Of a stretch of DNA of 64,000 nucleotides, positions 35,581 through 43,892 are shown in pieces. The notes beneath the pieces are model-generated. The model did not search any database. It worked only from the letters and a program-made list of their open reading frames with translations, and was not told where the DNA came from. How positions within the stretch are numbered: the first letter of the stretch is position 1; every line of letters starts with the position of its first letter. The stretch is from Dehalococcoidia bacterium (lineage in GTDB: Bacteria; Chloroflexota; Dehalococcoidia; Lucifugimonadales; Lucifugimonadaceae): assembly GCA_029936155.1 (NCBI GenBank), contig JAPYUK010000001.1:64746-128745 (forward strand). The letters are read 5' to 3'. A program made the translations under genes and the position numbers.

Positions 35581-37068
35581 ATGACATCTGATGTTTACTT
35601 CATGGACGCCCGAAGCGATTCGGCCGACACCAGCCTGATAGCGAAGACAACAACGGTCTTCGACGCCGCAGGTCTCGACAAGCTCGTTGAACCCGGCGAT
35701 GTAGTCGCTATCAAGCTCCACTGTGGTGAGTGGAACTCGAGCGCGTATCTACGCCCTGTTTACGCGCGCGCAATCGCTGATCGGATCAAAGAGCTTGGTG
35801 GACGACCGTTCGTTTGCGACACAACAACCCTCACCTACAGTCCTTACTCCACACGTGCGACCGAGCTCGACCTGTTGTTGACGGCTGAGCGAAACGGCTA
35901 TTCATCGGCGGTTCTAGGCTGCCCGTTTATCGTTGCAGACGGGTTCGTCGGTACCAGCGACTACCGAGTTGATATTCCAGAGGGCTACCTGCTGAAAGAG
36001 GCTTATGTTGCGCAAGCGATTGCTGCAGCCGACGTCCTGATCACGCTGACGCATTTCAAGGGCCACGGTATGGGTGTGATCGGTGGAGCGCTAAAAAACC
36101 TTGGTATTGGAGCACAATCGAAGCGCGGCAAGTTCAACGTACACATGGGCGGTCACCCAAAATATGGTGTTGGCGCGGCGGTCGAGTTTGATGAGAATTT
36201 TGTCGTCGACAAGGAAAAGGACGTCGAGTGGAACTTGATCGAAGAGGCGTGTCCTATTGGTCTTTTCGAAATACAGGAAGACAACAGAATCAAGTGGGAT
36301 CGAGACAAGTGCATGACCTGTCTCGGCTGCCTCGGTGTGATGAACCCTCGGGGGATATTCCAACCCAATCAGATGCTGTTCGACGCGACAGATATCGCGA
36401 TTGGCGACGCGGCACTTGGCGTTGTGAAAACCGTTCCAAAAGTCGGATTTGTGACGTTGGCCATTGACGTATCACCGAAGTGTGACTGCGCCGGTTTTTC
36501 TGATACTCCAATCGTTCCTAACCTCGGAGTATTTGCCAGTACCGACCCGGTCGCTATCGATCAGGCATGTGTAGACGCCGTGACAGAGTCGCCCGGAACC
36601 CCCGGGTCGCTCAGTGAAGAAATGGGCGTCGAAGAAGCTGGTGAGCGCAAGTTCGACCTTGCAGGAGCAGCTATCGAGGGTCTTTCCGAGCAGACGACTA
36701 TCAACACGGCCGTCGTGAACGGACTTGGAACTCGAGACTACGAACTCCACCACGTTGAGCCGGTTGGCCGCGACAAGTTCCGCTACCCGTACGACCAGCG
36801 ACCGACAAAGGTGCGCTTCGCGAAAATGTTCGAAAAGTTCCAGCCGTTCCCGTTCGATAGACACGATGGACACGGTTACGACAGGATGGATGAGGTAGAT
36901 ATCGAAGCTGTGAAACCGCATGACGGTCCGACCGTCGGGGTGCACGCCCATTCGGCGTATCACGGCGATGGCACGAGTCACGGCCCCAACGGACACGGCG
37001 CACCTGAAAATCAGTGGCACCCTGGCGAAGAGGGCACACGAAATCACTCGACGACTCACGAACACTAA
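35581..37068 (+). CDS. DUF362 iron-sulfur protein with His-rich C-terminal tail
   Basis: 495 residues. A DUF362 domain covers most of the protein (VVAIKLHCGEWNSSAYLRPV, HFKGHGMGVIGGALKNLGIG). A ferredoxin-like CMTCLGCLGVMNP and a KCDCAGF pair could ligate a cluster. The last 65 residues are unusually rich in His, Gly and Asp (VHAHSAYHGDGTSHG and similar), suggesting metal binding. ATG 35581 is chosen for the GGGAG just upstream; the ORF also opens at 35515. DUF362 proteins have no settled function. Two small co-directional genes follow. Confidence 0.8.
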   Translation: MTSDVYFMDARSDSADTSLIAKTTTVFDAAGLDKLVEPGDVVAIKLHCGEWNSSAYLRPVYARAIADRIKELGGRPFVCDTTTLTYSPYSTRATELDLLLTAERNGYSSAVLGCPFIVADGFVGTSDYRVDIPEGYLLKEAYVAQAIAAADVLITLTHFKGHGMGVIGGALKNLGIGAQSKRGKFNVHMGGHPKYGVGAAVEFDENFVVDKEKDVEWNLIEEACPIGLFEIQEDNRIKWDRDKCMTCLGCLGVMNPRGIFQPNQMLFDATDIAIGDAALGVVKTVPKVGFVTLAIDVSPKCDCAGFSDTPIVPNLGVFASTDPVAIDQACVDAVTESPGTPGSLSEEMGVEEAGERKFDLAGAAIEGLSEQTTINTAVVNGLGTRDYELHHVEPVGRDKFRYPYDQRPTKVRFAKMFEKFQPFPFDRHDGHGYDRMDEVDIEAVKPHDGPTVGVHAHSAYHGDGTSHGPNGHGAPENQWHPGEEGTRNHSTTHEH

Positions 37069-37112
37069 ACAACTCAACTCACGAATAACGAACTCAGGAG
37101 AACTGCTTAATA

Positions 37113-37373
37113 ATGCCAAGAGGACAAGATTTGCTCGATGAGGCAATATCGCTAATTTCGGGCGCTGGTCAGAGTGAACTAGCGGATCGTTTAACGGCTC
37201 AGCGCGACAAATTCTTCTTCAAATCACTTGCTGGCGTACCGCTGGCAAACAAAGCGAAGAAGGCCGGAACTGCGCTAAGCACTGATGGTTCCGACAAGAA
37301 TGTGGCCACGATCGAGGCACTTGTAATCGAGATCGAAGACAAGTCAGACGCCCCGGGCACTGTCCTTACCTAA
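37113..37373 (+). CDS. Small hypothetical protein
   Basis: 86 residues, mixed-charge and helical (LLDEAISLISGAGQSELADR) with a Lys-rich middle and acidic end. AGGAG sits upstream of ATG 37113. Its stop overlaps the start of the next gene (TAATGG), so expression is coupled to the epimerase. No recognisable family. Confidence 0.6.
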   Translation: MPRGQDLLDEAISLISGAGQSELADRLTAQRDKFFFKSLAGVPLANKAKKAGTALSTDGSDKNVATIEALVIEIEDKSDAPGTVLT

Positions 37374-38239
37374 TGGCAACCGTTCTAGTAACTGGTGGAG
37401 CTGGCAGCATGGGTCGTCTGGTCTGTACCCGGCTGGCGAAGGCCCGACACGCCGTGAAGGCGTTCGATCTCAGCACAGCCGATTTTGCAGGACTGTCAAA
37501 CGGTGTAACAGCGCTTCCAGGTGATTTGACGTCGGTTTCTGATGTTGAGGCCGCGGTACATGGCGTCGATGCCGTGGTTCATCTGGCGGCGATACTGCCG
37601 CCGTTGGCGGATCAGCAGATCGAACTGGCACAACGTGTCAACGTAACCGGCACACAAATTATTGTCGATGCGATGAAGAAACACGTGCCGAAAGCTCGAC
37701 TGGTATTTAGTTCTTCGGTCAGCGTTTATGGCACTCCCGACAACGACAACGAAATCTCAGTTTCACAGAACTATGATCCCGACGACAACTACGCGAAGAC
37801 CAAAGCCGAGTCTGAGCAGATCGTTGTGAACTCAGGACTCGATTCGTGCGTTCTTCGTATTTCTGGAGTTTCGATTCCGGTGTTTCAGGAACCACCTGCC
37901 GAATGGCCCTTCTTGCCAGATCAAAACATCGAATTTGTGCATCGTGACGACGCGGTGAACGCGATCGTTGCGGGTGTTTCGGCGAAGCTGAATGATTCGA
38001 CTCGTGTCGTGAATGTTAGTGGTGGGTTGACGTGGCGAATGACCGGATCGCAATATGTTGCCGACTACTTCGGAATGATTGAGGTGGATCCCTCAGACGC
38101 GATTTATCAGTCAGATCCTGGTCATTTTTCCTGGTACACCGAAGAGGGCGGAAACGCAGTTCTTGAGCATCAACAGAATTCGTATCCGCAATACCTCGAA
38201 CAGCTTCAGGACGAGATTGATCGGCTGATGGAGGATTGA
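37373..38239 (+). CDS. NAD-dependent epimerase/dehydratase family protein
   Basis: 288 residues, extended SDR. N-terminal VTGGAGSMGRLVC (GxxGxxG), an acidic end of strand two (KAFDLS), VVHLAAILPP, an active-site Ser strand FSSSVSVYGT, and YAKTKAESE with the catalytic Tyr and Lys. A sugar or sugar-nucleotide reductase/epimerase is likely, but the substrate is open. Translationally coupled to the small gene upstream. Confidence 0.86.
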   Translation: MATVLVTGGAGSMGRLVCTRLAKARHAVKAFDLSTADFAGLSNGVTALPGDLTSVSDVEAAVHGVDAVVHLAAILPPLADQQIELAQRVNVTGTQIIVDAMKKHVPKARLVFSSSVSVYGTPDNDNEISVSQNYDPDDNYAKTKAESEQIVVNSGLDSCVLRISGVSIPVFQEPPAEWPFLPDQNIEFVHRDDAVNAIVAGVSAKLNDSTRVVNVSGGLTWRMTGSQYVADYFGMIEVDPSDAIYQSDPGHFSWYTEEGGNAVLEHQQNSYPQYLEQLQDEIDRLMED

Positions 38240-38429
38240 AGCCTTCGTTCGGTATCTACTTCAAAGTGAGTGGTCGAGAAGTCGTCTGTTTTGAGGCATT
38301 GAACTTGATCTGACCGAACAACCGAATCTCTTTCGGAGTATGACATCACCCTTGACTATAGATCATGAGTGATTGTTGGTCTGTTTTTGTTACGGGTCGG
38401 CGGATTTTTAACAATCTTCACAGCAACTA

Positions 38430-39164
38430 CTACGCAGGCGCGGCAATTGTGATGCGGTTCGAAGGTTCGCTACCAATTGTTGAAATTGAGTAGCTTTTAC
38501 CCTGCTCTACAAATACGACATCGCCGGGATCAGCTATCACTGGTTCTTCACTATCGATCGTCCACTCAATCTGGCCTTGCAACACCACCCACCAGCGATT
38601 TTCGTCGGCGTGAGATGTTGCATCAGAAGTTGTCCCCTCGAGCTCGTGGGTATACGTCACGTAGTTGCGATTGTCATCTACAGCTACCTCGACCCACTTC
38701 GACGAAGTTCCGTTTCGATCGACAAGTGCACTGAACTTCGTGTGGATCAGGTTCGGGTTTGTCTGCCCTTTATCGACAGGAATAAATCGGCACGGAGCGA
38801 CGCCCTTGATGTCGTGATTACTATTGGGGTGCGTAATACCGAACCGAATGGCCTGAACGCCTTCTTTAGGCTGGATATCGTGGGCAAATCCGGCCGGCGC
38901 CATGATGATGTCGCCCCACTCAGAAAGCACCGGCTCGTATTGCCCAATTTGCCATTGGGTTCGACCATCCAGAGCTATCCAGAACTCGTTGAAATCCGGG
39001 TGAATGTGGGGGTCTGGGGGTGTGCCGGGAGGTCCAGATATCCAGACGGCGCGATTGCGCCCATCATCGAGAATTATTTCTGCCCAACGCTCGCCCTCGC
39101 CATGCCTGCCCATAGTGTCGGAGTGTCGAGATATTCTGCGGTTCATTTTTGTTTCGGTAGTCAA
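38430..39164 (-). CDS. Bicupin protein
   Basis: 244 residues with two cupin modules. The first has PHIHPDFNEFWIALDG and a following FAHDIQP His, a near-complete metal site. The second has ATSHADENRWWVVLQGQIEW, with one His and the Glu replaced or shifted. Such duplicated cupins include sugar-acid isomerases, dioxygenases and regulators. It is the last gene of a three-gene minus-strand operon with UxuA-like and sulfatase genes (11-nt gap to UxuA). A sugar-related role is inferred from context. Confidence 0.75.
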   Translation of the reverse strand: MTTETKMNRRISRHSDTMGRHGEGERWAEIILDDGRNRAVWISGPPGTPPDPHIHPDFNEFWIALDGRTQWQIGQYEPVLSEWGDIIMAPAGFAHDIQPKEGVQAIRFGITHPNSNHDIKGVAPCRFIPVDKGQTNPNLIHTKFSALVDRNGTSSKWVEVAVDDNRNYVTYTHELEGTTSDATSHADENRWWVVLQGQIEWTIDSEEPVIADPGDVVFVEQGKSYSISTIGSEPSNRITIAAPA

Positions 39165-39175
39165 TTGGAAATCCC

Positions 39176-40237
39176 TTACTCGGTCGTAGCTTGAGTGGCT
39201 AGCGCAGCCTGCATCATCGCTCTGGCGTAGCCGACTGTATAGGCAAAGCCGGTGTAGGTAGTTGCTGAAATTCCGTCGAATGGGAACTCGGTGTCAGAGT
39301 CATTTCCCGGCGGATGCTCGGGGTAGATAAGTCGAGGGTATTTCTGACGAACCAGCTCGCTCATCACGGCGAACATATCGACCTGTCCCTCATCGACCCA
39401 GACCTCGGTATAGTCGAGATTCGGCGTACGGGTAACAACGTTCCGGAAGTGGACGTGATTAATCTGGTCGCGCTCGCCGAAGTATCGGCAGATCTCAACG
39501 GGATCGTGTCCCAGTTCCCGTGTGACGCCGCAGTCGAATGTGATGCCGTTGTACGGACTCGGCACGATGTCCGTAAGCCGTTTCCAGCCTTCGACCGTGC
39601 TCATGATCTGTCCGCTGCCCCGACTTATCGGCGCTGGTGGGTCGTTGGGATGCAGTGCGAGTCGCACGTTTGCCTCTTCAGCGACTGGTATGACGGCTTT
39701 GAGGTAGTAGGTGACGTTGTCCCACAACTCGTCGAGAGAGATGGTTGTCTTGCCGGTTAGCGGCGGCAAATCTTTGATCCGATCATTGTTGAAATCCATC
39801 AGGCCTGAACCACCTCGACCTGGAACAACCTTGTAGCCCTCGACGATGCGGTGGGGGTAGAAGTTGTACTCCATCACTGGAAGACTCTGCCTCCCCGCTA
39901 TCTGAATCGCATTGATGACGGTTTCAATATCTTCGTTTCGGCCGGGCTGCCCAAAGATGATGCGCTCACCCGGATCGAACATGATGTTGCGCAGTTCGAG
40001 GTCGGCCTCGGCTACGCGATCTATGTGACGTTTCAGATTTTCGTCGTTCCAGGTTTCGAGACCGCCGGTGTCGAGATGAGCGATGCTGATTCCTAGCACG
40101 CCCAGCTGCTTGACTCGCCTGAGCGAGCGGTCATCAAGGTTGTCGAGGAACAGCGTTATCGTTGGTGTTTCTTCCGTCTCGGGCCAGTGTCCTTGCCCTT
40201 TTATCGAATCGTGAATTCCTGCTTTGTTGTAAACCAC
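39176..40237 (-). CDS. UxuA-like mannonate dehydratase family protein (copy 1)
   Basis: 353 residues, TIM-barrel family of D-mannonate dehydratase. Shared landmarks with copy 2 are VMEYNFYPHRIVEGY, ALHPNDPPAPISRGS, GITFDCGVTRE, INHVHFRNV and YPRLIYPEHPP; these include the His, Cys and His metal-ligand candidates of the UxuA site. Start is GTG 40237. The true substrate may be another aldonic or uronic acid, since both copies are far from enterobacterial UxuA. It sits between sulfatase and bicupin genes. Confidence 0.8.
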   Translation of the reverse strand: MVYNKAGIHDSIKGQGHWPETEETPTITLFLDNLDDRSLRRVKQLGVLGISIAHLDTGGLETWNDENLKRHIDRVAEADLELRNIMFDPGERIIFGQPGRNEDIETVINAIQIAGRQSLPVMEYNFYPHRIVEGYKVVPGRGGSGLMDFNNDRIKDLPPLTGKTTISLDELWDNVTYYLKAVIPVAEEANVRLALHPNDPPAPISRGSGQIMSTVEGWKRLTDIVPSPYNGITFDCGVTRELGHDPVEICRYFGERDQINHVHFRNVVTRTPNLDYTEVWVDEGQVDMFAVMSELVRQKYPRLIYPEHPPGNDSDTEFPFDGISATTYTGFAYTVGYARAMMQAALATQATTE

Positions 40238-40290
40238 TTTGTGTTTGTCTTCCTGATGTGCCTGAACGTTGGGTGTGAGCCCGATATTTT

Positions 40291-41658
40291 CTAAACCATC
40301 CCGTGAGCGACGTACTCGTAATCAGCCGAGGCGTAATCGTCTTCCCACCGCTTTTCGATACTGGCGCGCCAGTCTTCGGCGAGCTTGGTCAGTTCGGCTG
40401 TTATTGCAGCTTCAGACTCGGCGAGATTGACTGACTCACCGGGATCGTTCGCCACGTCAGAAAGGTGAACCTCAGCTATTGGGTCGGTGTCTTCGACAAG
40501 CTGGCCCTTTAAGACAAGCTTCCATTTTCCACGCCGCACTGCCGTCTGACCTTCCATCTCCCAGAAGATTGTGCGATCTTCGAGATCATCACCAGATGCG
40601 ACGTGAGACAGGAGACTGGTGCCGTCGATCTCGTATTCGCTCGCGTCAGCACCAACTGCCTCAAGAACGGTCGGTACGATGTCCATCGAAGCGCAGGACT
40701 GATCGATCACCTGCCCTGATGGAATTCTGGCTGGCCAGCTCATGATCGCCGGCTCTTTTACACCACCATCGAACAGGCTGAACTTGTGACCCTTGAGCCC
40801 ACCGGAAGTCCCACCGTAGTAAGGATCCTGCTTACCATCGAGCCAGTTGCGAGACTCTCTTGAGGGTCCATTGTCAGACGTAAATACCGAAAGCGTGTTT
40901 TCGGTCAATCCGAGTCGTTCAAGCTCATGCCGAATGCTAGCGATCGCATCATCAACCGCGCTGATCATCGCTGCCATCACTTGTCGATCCCACGGTAGAT
41001 CGTCGAATCGATCCATGTAATCCTGCGGGGCGTGCATCGGATAGTGCGGAGCGTTGAACGGTATGTAGAGGAAGAACGGCTTGTCCGACTTGCTCATGTC
41101 CCGGATGTATTCGATCGCTTTTTTTGCGATCAGCTCGGTGAAGTACTCGCCGTTCCGCCAGATCTCTTCGTTGTCTTCCCATAGATCGTGTGTGGGGTTC
41201 AGACTCGGCCCGGGTCGGTTGGCTCCCCAGTAGTAGATGTGCGAGTAGAAATCGATGCATCCGGCCATGAACCCGAACGTCTTATCGAAGCCGTGAGCAC
41301 CGGGTCGTGACTGCTCGGCCAGACCCAAGTGCCACTTACCTGTGATGGCCGTCTGGTAGCCCTCTTTCTTGAGCATTGCTGCGAGAGTCGGTGTAGTGGC
41401 AGGAAGACCTGTCGCGGTGCGATGACCCCGTAGTATCGACCGCACTCCGGCATTGCCGGGGTAGCGCCCCGAAAGTAGTGCTGCACGCGATGGCGAGCAG
41501 ACGGGACTATTCGAATACCAGTTGGTGAAGCGGACTCCGTCATTCGCCATGCCGTCGAGTGTGGGTGTGCGGAAATCTGTTGCGCCCATACACGATAGGT
41601 CGCCGTAGCCCTGGTCGTCGGTCAGGTAGACGATCACATTCGGTCTCGAGTCAGCCAT
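40291..41658 (-). CDS. Type I sulfatase
   Basis: 455 residues of the alkaline-phosphatase-fold sulfatases. N-terminal YLTDDQGYGDLSCMG supplies the calcium-binding DD, and CSPSRAALLSGR carries the Cys that is converted to formylglycine. TGKWHLG and TSDNGPS are later catalytic and metal segments. No signal peptide is visible, so a cytoplasmic location is likely. It leads the operon sulfatase, UxuA-like, bicupin, which could remove sulfate from a sulfated sugar before dehydration. A formylglycine-generating enzyme was not found in the window. Confidence 0.9.
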   Translation of the reverse strand: MADSRPNVIVYLTDDQGYGDLSCMGATDFRTPTLDGMANDGVRFTNWYSNSPVCSPSRAALLSGRYPGNAGVRSILRGHRTATGLPATTPTLAAMLKKEGYQTAITGKWHLGLAEQSRPGAHGFDKTFGFMAGCIDFYSHIYYWGANRPGPSLNPTHDLWEDNEEIWRNGEYFTELIAKKAIEYIRDMSKSDKPFFLYIPFNAPHYPMHAPQDYMDRFDDLPWDRQVMAAMISAVDDAIASIRHELERLGLTENTLSVFTSDNGPSRESRNWLDGKQDPYYGGTSGGLKGHKFSLFDGGVKEPAIMSWPARIPSGQVIDQSCASMDIVPTVLEAVGADASEYEIDGTSLLSHVASGDDLEDRTIFWEMEGQTAVRRGKWKLVLKGQLVEDTDPIAEVHLSDVANDPGESVNLAESEAAITAELTKLAEDWRASIEKRWEDDYASADYEYVAHGMV

Positions 41659-41894
41659 TCGGTTCGTTCCTTTTGAGCGAGGTTTGAGGACTCATTTATT
41701 CACTCCAGCGATGCGACATCGTATCGGAAGTTTTGACCTGCCGGGGTAATACGAAATCGATGGCACATCATTTCCCGGTCGCTGCGGAGCGGACTGGAGC
41801 GATATTCGGTGGATGGCTGGATCCAGTTCGTTGCGATTCGAGAGGTGAGCGTCCCCACCGCTAGATCTCTCGACGAAGTTTGGTCCGATGAAAA

Positions 41895-42359
41895 CTAGGA
41901 CGACTCCACTCTGGAAATCACTAACGGATATACAGCGAGTGGCACGTCCTGCAACCCCATCGTGATTTCGCCGAGGTGCTTGGTCAGGATCGCGTTTTCG
42001 CGGTAATCGATTGGGGCGACGAACAAGGAAGGGGCAGGCCTATCTAAGACTGTTTTGATCGTGTCCAGTAGCGCAGCTGACTCGTCTACATAGTTGTAGC
42101 TCCAGAAGAACGATTCGGCCAGCAGACCCCACTTTGGATTGCGCAACGACAGATCGGCATGACCGCCATATGTGTTGTCCTGCTCCCACTCGATTAGACC
42201 GTAACCGCCGTCTTCCCAGACCATCACTGCGACGTCTGAGTTGAGGCGGCGGGCGGTCTCCATTTCTTGAACATTCGTCAAGAAACCGCCATCACCGACA
42301 ATCGTCATCACCTTTCGATTTGGACCGATCACCGCGGCACTAATCGTACGGAGTAACAA
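41895..42359 (-). pseudogene. C-terminal fragment of a TPP-dependent acetolactate-synthase-like enzyme
   Basis: 154 residues covering only the TPP-binding domain: IVGDGGFLTNVQEMETA is the GDG motif and EDGGYGLIEWEQ the second part, ending in YRENAILTKHLGE. The N-terminal Pyr and central domains, about 370 residues, are missing. The sequence begins just inside the end of the neighbouring enolase-superfamily gene (20-nt overlap), so a deletion or recombination junction near 42350 is likely. It is distinct from the full-length relative at 57376. Confidence 0.7.
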
Positions 42360-43449
42360 CCGCTCGTTGCTGAGTGAATTTTTTCAGCAGCTCTGGATCG
42401 GGTTCAGGTAGACCATCTGTATATGGCAGCATCGTTTGTTGCGCGGTCAGTTCTACTTCGGGTTGCCCAAGATCACGAATGTAAAAACGGGACGACGGGA
42501 ACAGATCACCGGGATAAGTGAAGTTCGGGAGCGTTGCGAGTTCGACGCACACGGCAGAGCCAATGGCACTTTCGAGCATGCCGCCCACCCACACCGGAAC
42601 ACCGGCGTCCTGGCAGATATCGTGGATTCTTATCGAATTGCTGAGACCGCCGACACGACCCGGTTTGATATTCACGAACTCGCAAGCACCGATACTGAGC
42701 GCCTGCTCAACCACTCTCGGTCCGGTAACGGATTCGTCGAGGCAGATCGGTGTTTCGATTGACCGAGCCAGCTCGGCGTGATCGAGGATGTCGTCGTTTG
42801 CCAGCGGTTGCTCTATGAATTCGAGATTGAACTTGTCAATCTCTTTGAACATTTCGACATCGTCCAGAGAATAGCCCGAGTTGCAGTCGATGTGTAGCTT
42901 CTCGTTTGGAAACGTCGAGCGAACTGCCTTGAGCATTTCTACGTCCCAGTCGCGAGCTACTTTCAGTTTTACTCGAGGAAATCCGGCATCAATTGCCAAT
43001 TGAATGTTTCCGAGCAGCATGTCAAAAGAGTCTTGGATTCCAAAGTCAGCACCAGCTTGAACTTCCTTGCGGGTGCCACCGAGCAGGTCGTGAAGGGGTA
43101 GGCTCTGAATCTTCGATTCGAGGGTCCACCAGACGATCTCCAGAGCTGCCTTTGCGAACTGGTTGCCTTTGAAAACGGAAAGTGCATCGATGATGCTTTC
43201 GGCCGTTTCATGCTCGCCACTGACGACCCGCGGAGCAAAGTATTCGGAGACGTTTAGAAAAACCCCTGCAGCGCCCTCGGAGCTGTAGGAAGGTCGCTCT
43301 AAAGGGGTCGATTCCGCCCACGCGAAATGGTCGCCGCTAGTGGCTTTGACCAGCACAGAGTGAATGTCGTAATCGGCACCGTATGCCGTTCGCCACGGGT
43401 ATATGAGCGGCATCGCAACGTGGAATATTTCGAGAGAATCGATCTTCAT
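42340..43449 (-). CDS. Enolase-superfamily enzyme of the MenC/N-acylamino acid racemase type
   Basis: 369 residues from ATG 43449 (MKIDSLEIFHV); a longer open frame upstream has a non-homologous, low-complexity N-terminus and no usable start. The active site is that of MLE-subgroup enzymes: K161 and K163 (KLK), D188, E213, D238 and K262 (NIKPGRVGG). This matches o-succinylbenzoate synthase, N-succinylamino acid racemase and dipeptide epimerases. No menaquinone genes are nearby, so a racemase or other acid function is as likely. Its 3' end meets a truncated TPP enzyme. Confidence 0.82.
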   Translation of the reverse strand: MKIDSLEIFHVAMPLIYPWRTAYGADYDIHSVLVKATSGDHFAWAESTPLERPSYSSEGAAGVFLNVSEYFAPRVVSGEHETAESIIDALSVFKGNQFAKAALEIVWWTLESKIQSLPLHDLLGGTRKEVQAGADFGIQDSFDMLLGNIQLAIDAGFPRVKLKVARDWDVEMLKAVRSTFPNEKLHIDCNSGYSLDDVEMFKEIDKFNLEFIEQPLANDDILDHAELARSIETPICLDESVTGPRVVEQALSIGACEFVNIKPGRVGGLSNSIRIHDICQDAGVPVWVGGMLESAIGSAVCVELATLPNFTYPGDLFPSSRFYIRDLGQPEVELTAQQTMLPYTDGLPEPDPELLKKFTQQRAVVTPYD

Positions 43450-43757
43450 ACCGGAGAGGGTACATCTCGAACGAAATGAGTGTGTGCACGATTGCCAGAG
43501 GTTCGACGGCTTCGATCTACCAAAGAAATTGTAATTCGACATGACAATTGAATGCCTCTGCAAGATCATTTCTGCCTGACATTGTCCTAGGTTGGGCAAA
43601 ACTGTTGGCCAAAATTCACCGTACGAGTGCACGAACAAGCGTTCGGTCACCGTGCGGTTTCGGGTTATTGTTACTTGACTTGATTGCACTATTACGTGGT
43701 TGAGCAAATATCTCGATCTCATGATTACGTATCGATCGCCGGGAGAATCTCGAATAA
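43450..43757. other. 308-nt divergent intergenic region without identifiable genes
   Basis: Separates the minus-strand MenC-like gene from the plus-strand membrane peptide gene. Antisense frames here have no ribosome-binding site or family resemblance. TTGACT near 43675 resembles a -35 box, but no -10 box lies at the right distance. I see nothing else. Confidence 0.5.
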
Positions 43758-43892
43758 ATGCCTGACTGGTGGCTAGAAGCAACATTGCCGACCGTGGTGT
43801 TTGGTGGCCTATTTCTGTTGTGGGTTCTGATTCCACCACCCGACGACGAAGCGGATTTTGCAAGCCGACTACGCGATAGGTTCCGCAAATAA
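43758..43892 (+). CDS. 44-residue single-span membrane peptide coupled to the permease fusion
   Basis: ATG 43758 encodes MPDWWLEATLPTVVFGGLFL, continuing through a hydrophobic stretch to IPPPDD and a charged tail (RLRDRFRK). Its TAA overlaps the ATG of the next gene (TAATG at 43890-43894). GGGAGA is 11 nt upstream. One transmembrane helix is predicted by eye, with an acidic/basic cytoplasmic tail. It may be an accessory subunit of the transporter. No family recognised. Confidence 0.65.
   Translation: MPDWWLEATLPTVVFGGLFLLWVLIPPPDDEADFASRLRDRFRK

Noticed and set aside
38577-39194. 205-residue plus-strand open frame over the bicupin gene
   Set aside because: A shadow of the cupin coding frame without motif or start signal.
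41740-41830. Fourth copy of the dispersed repeat (CCCGGTCGCTGCGGAGCG region)
   Set aside because: Only a short composition-like similarity to copies A-C; too weak to call.
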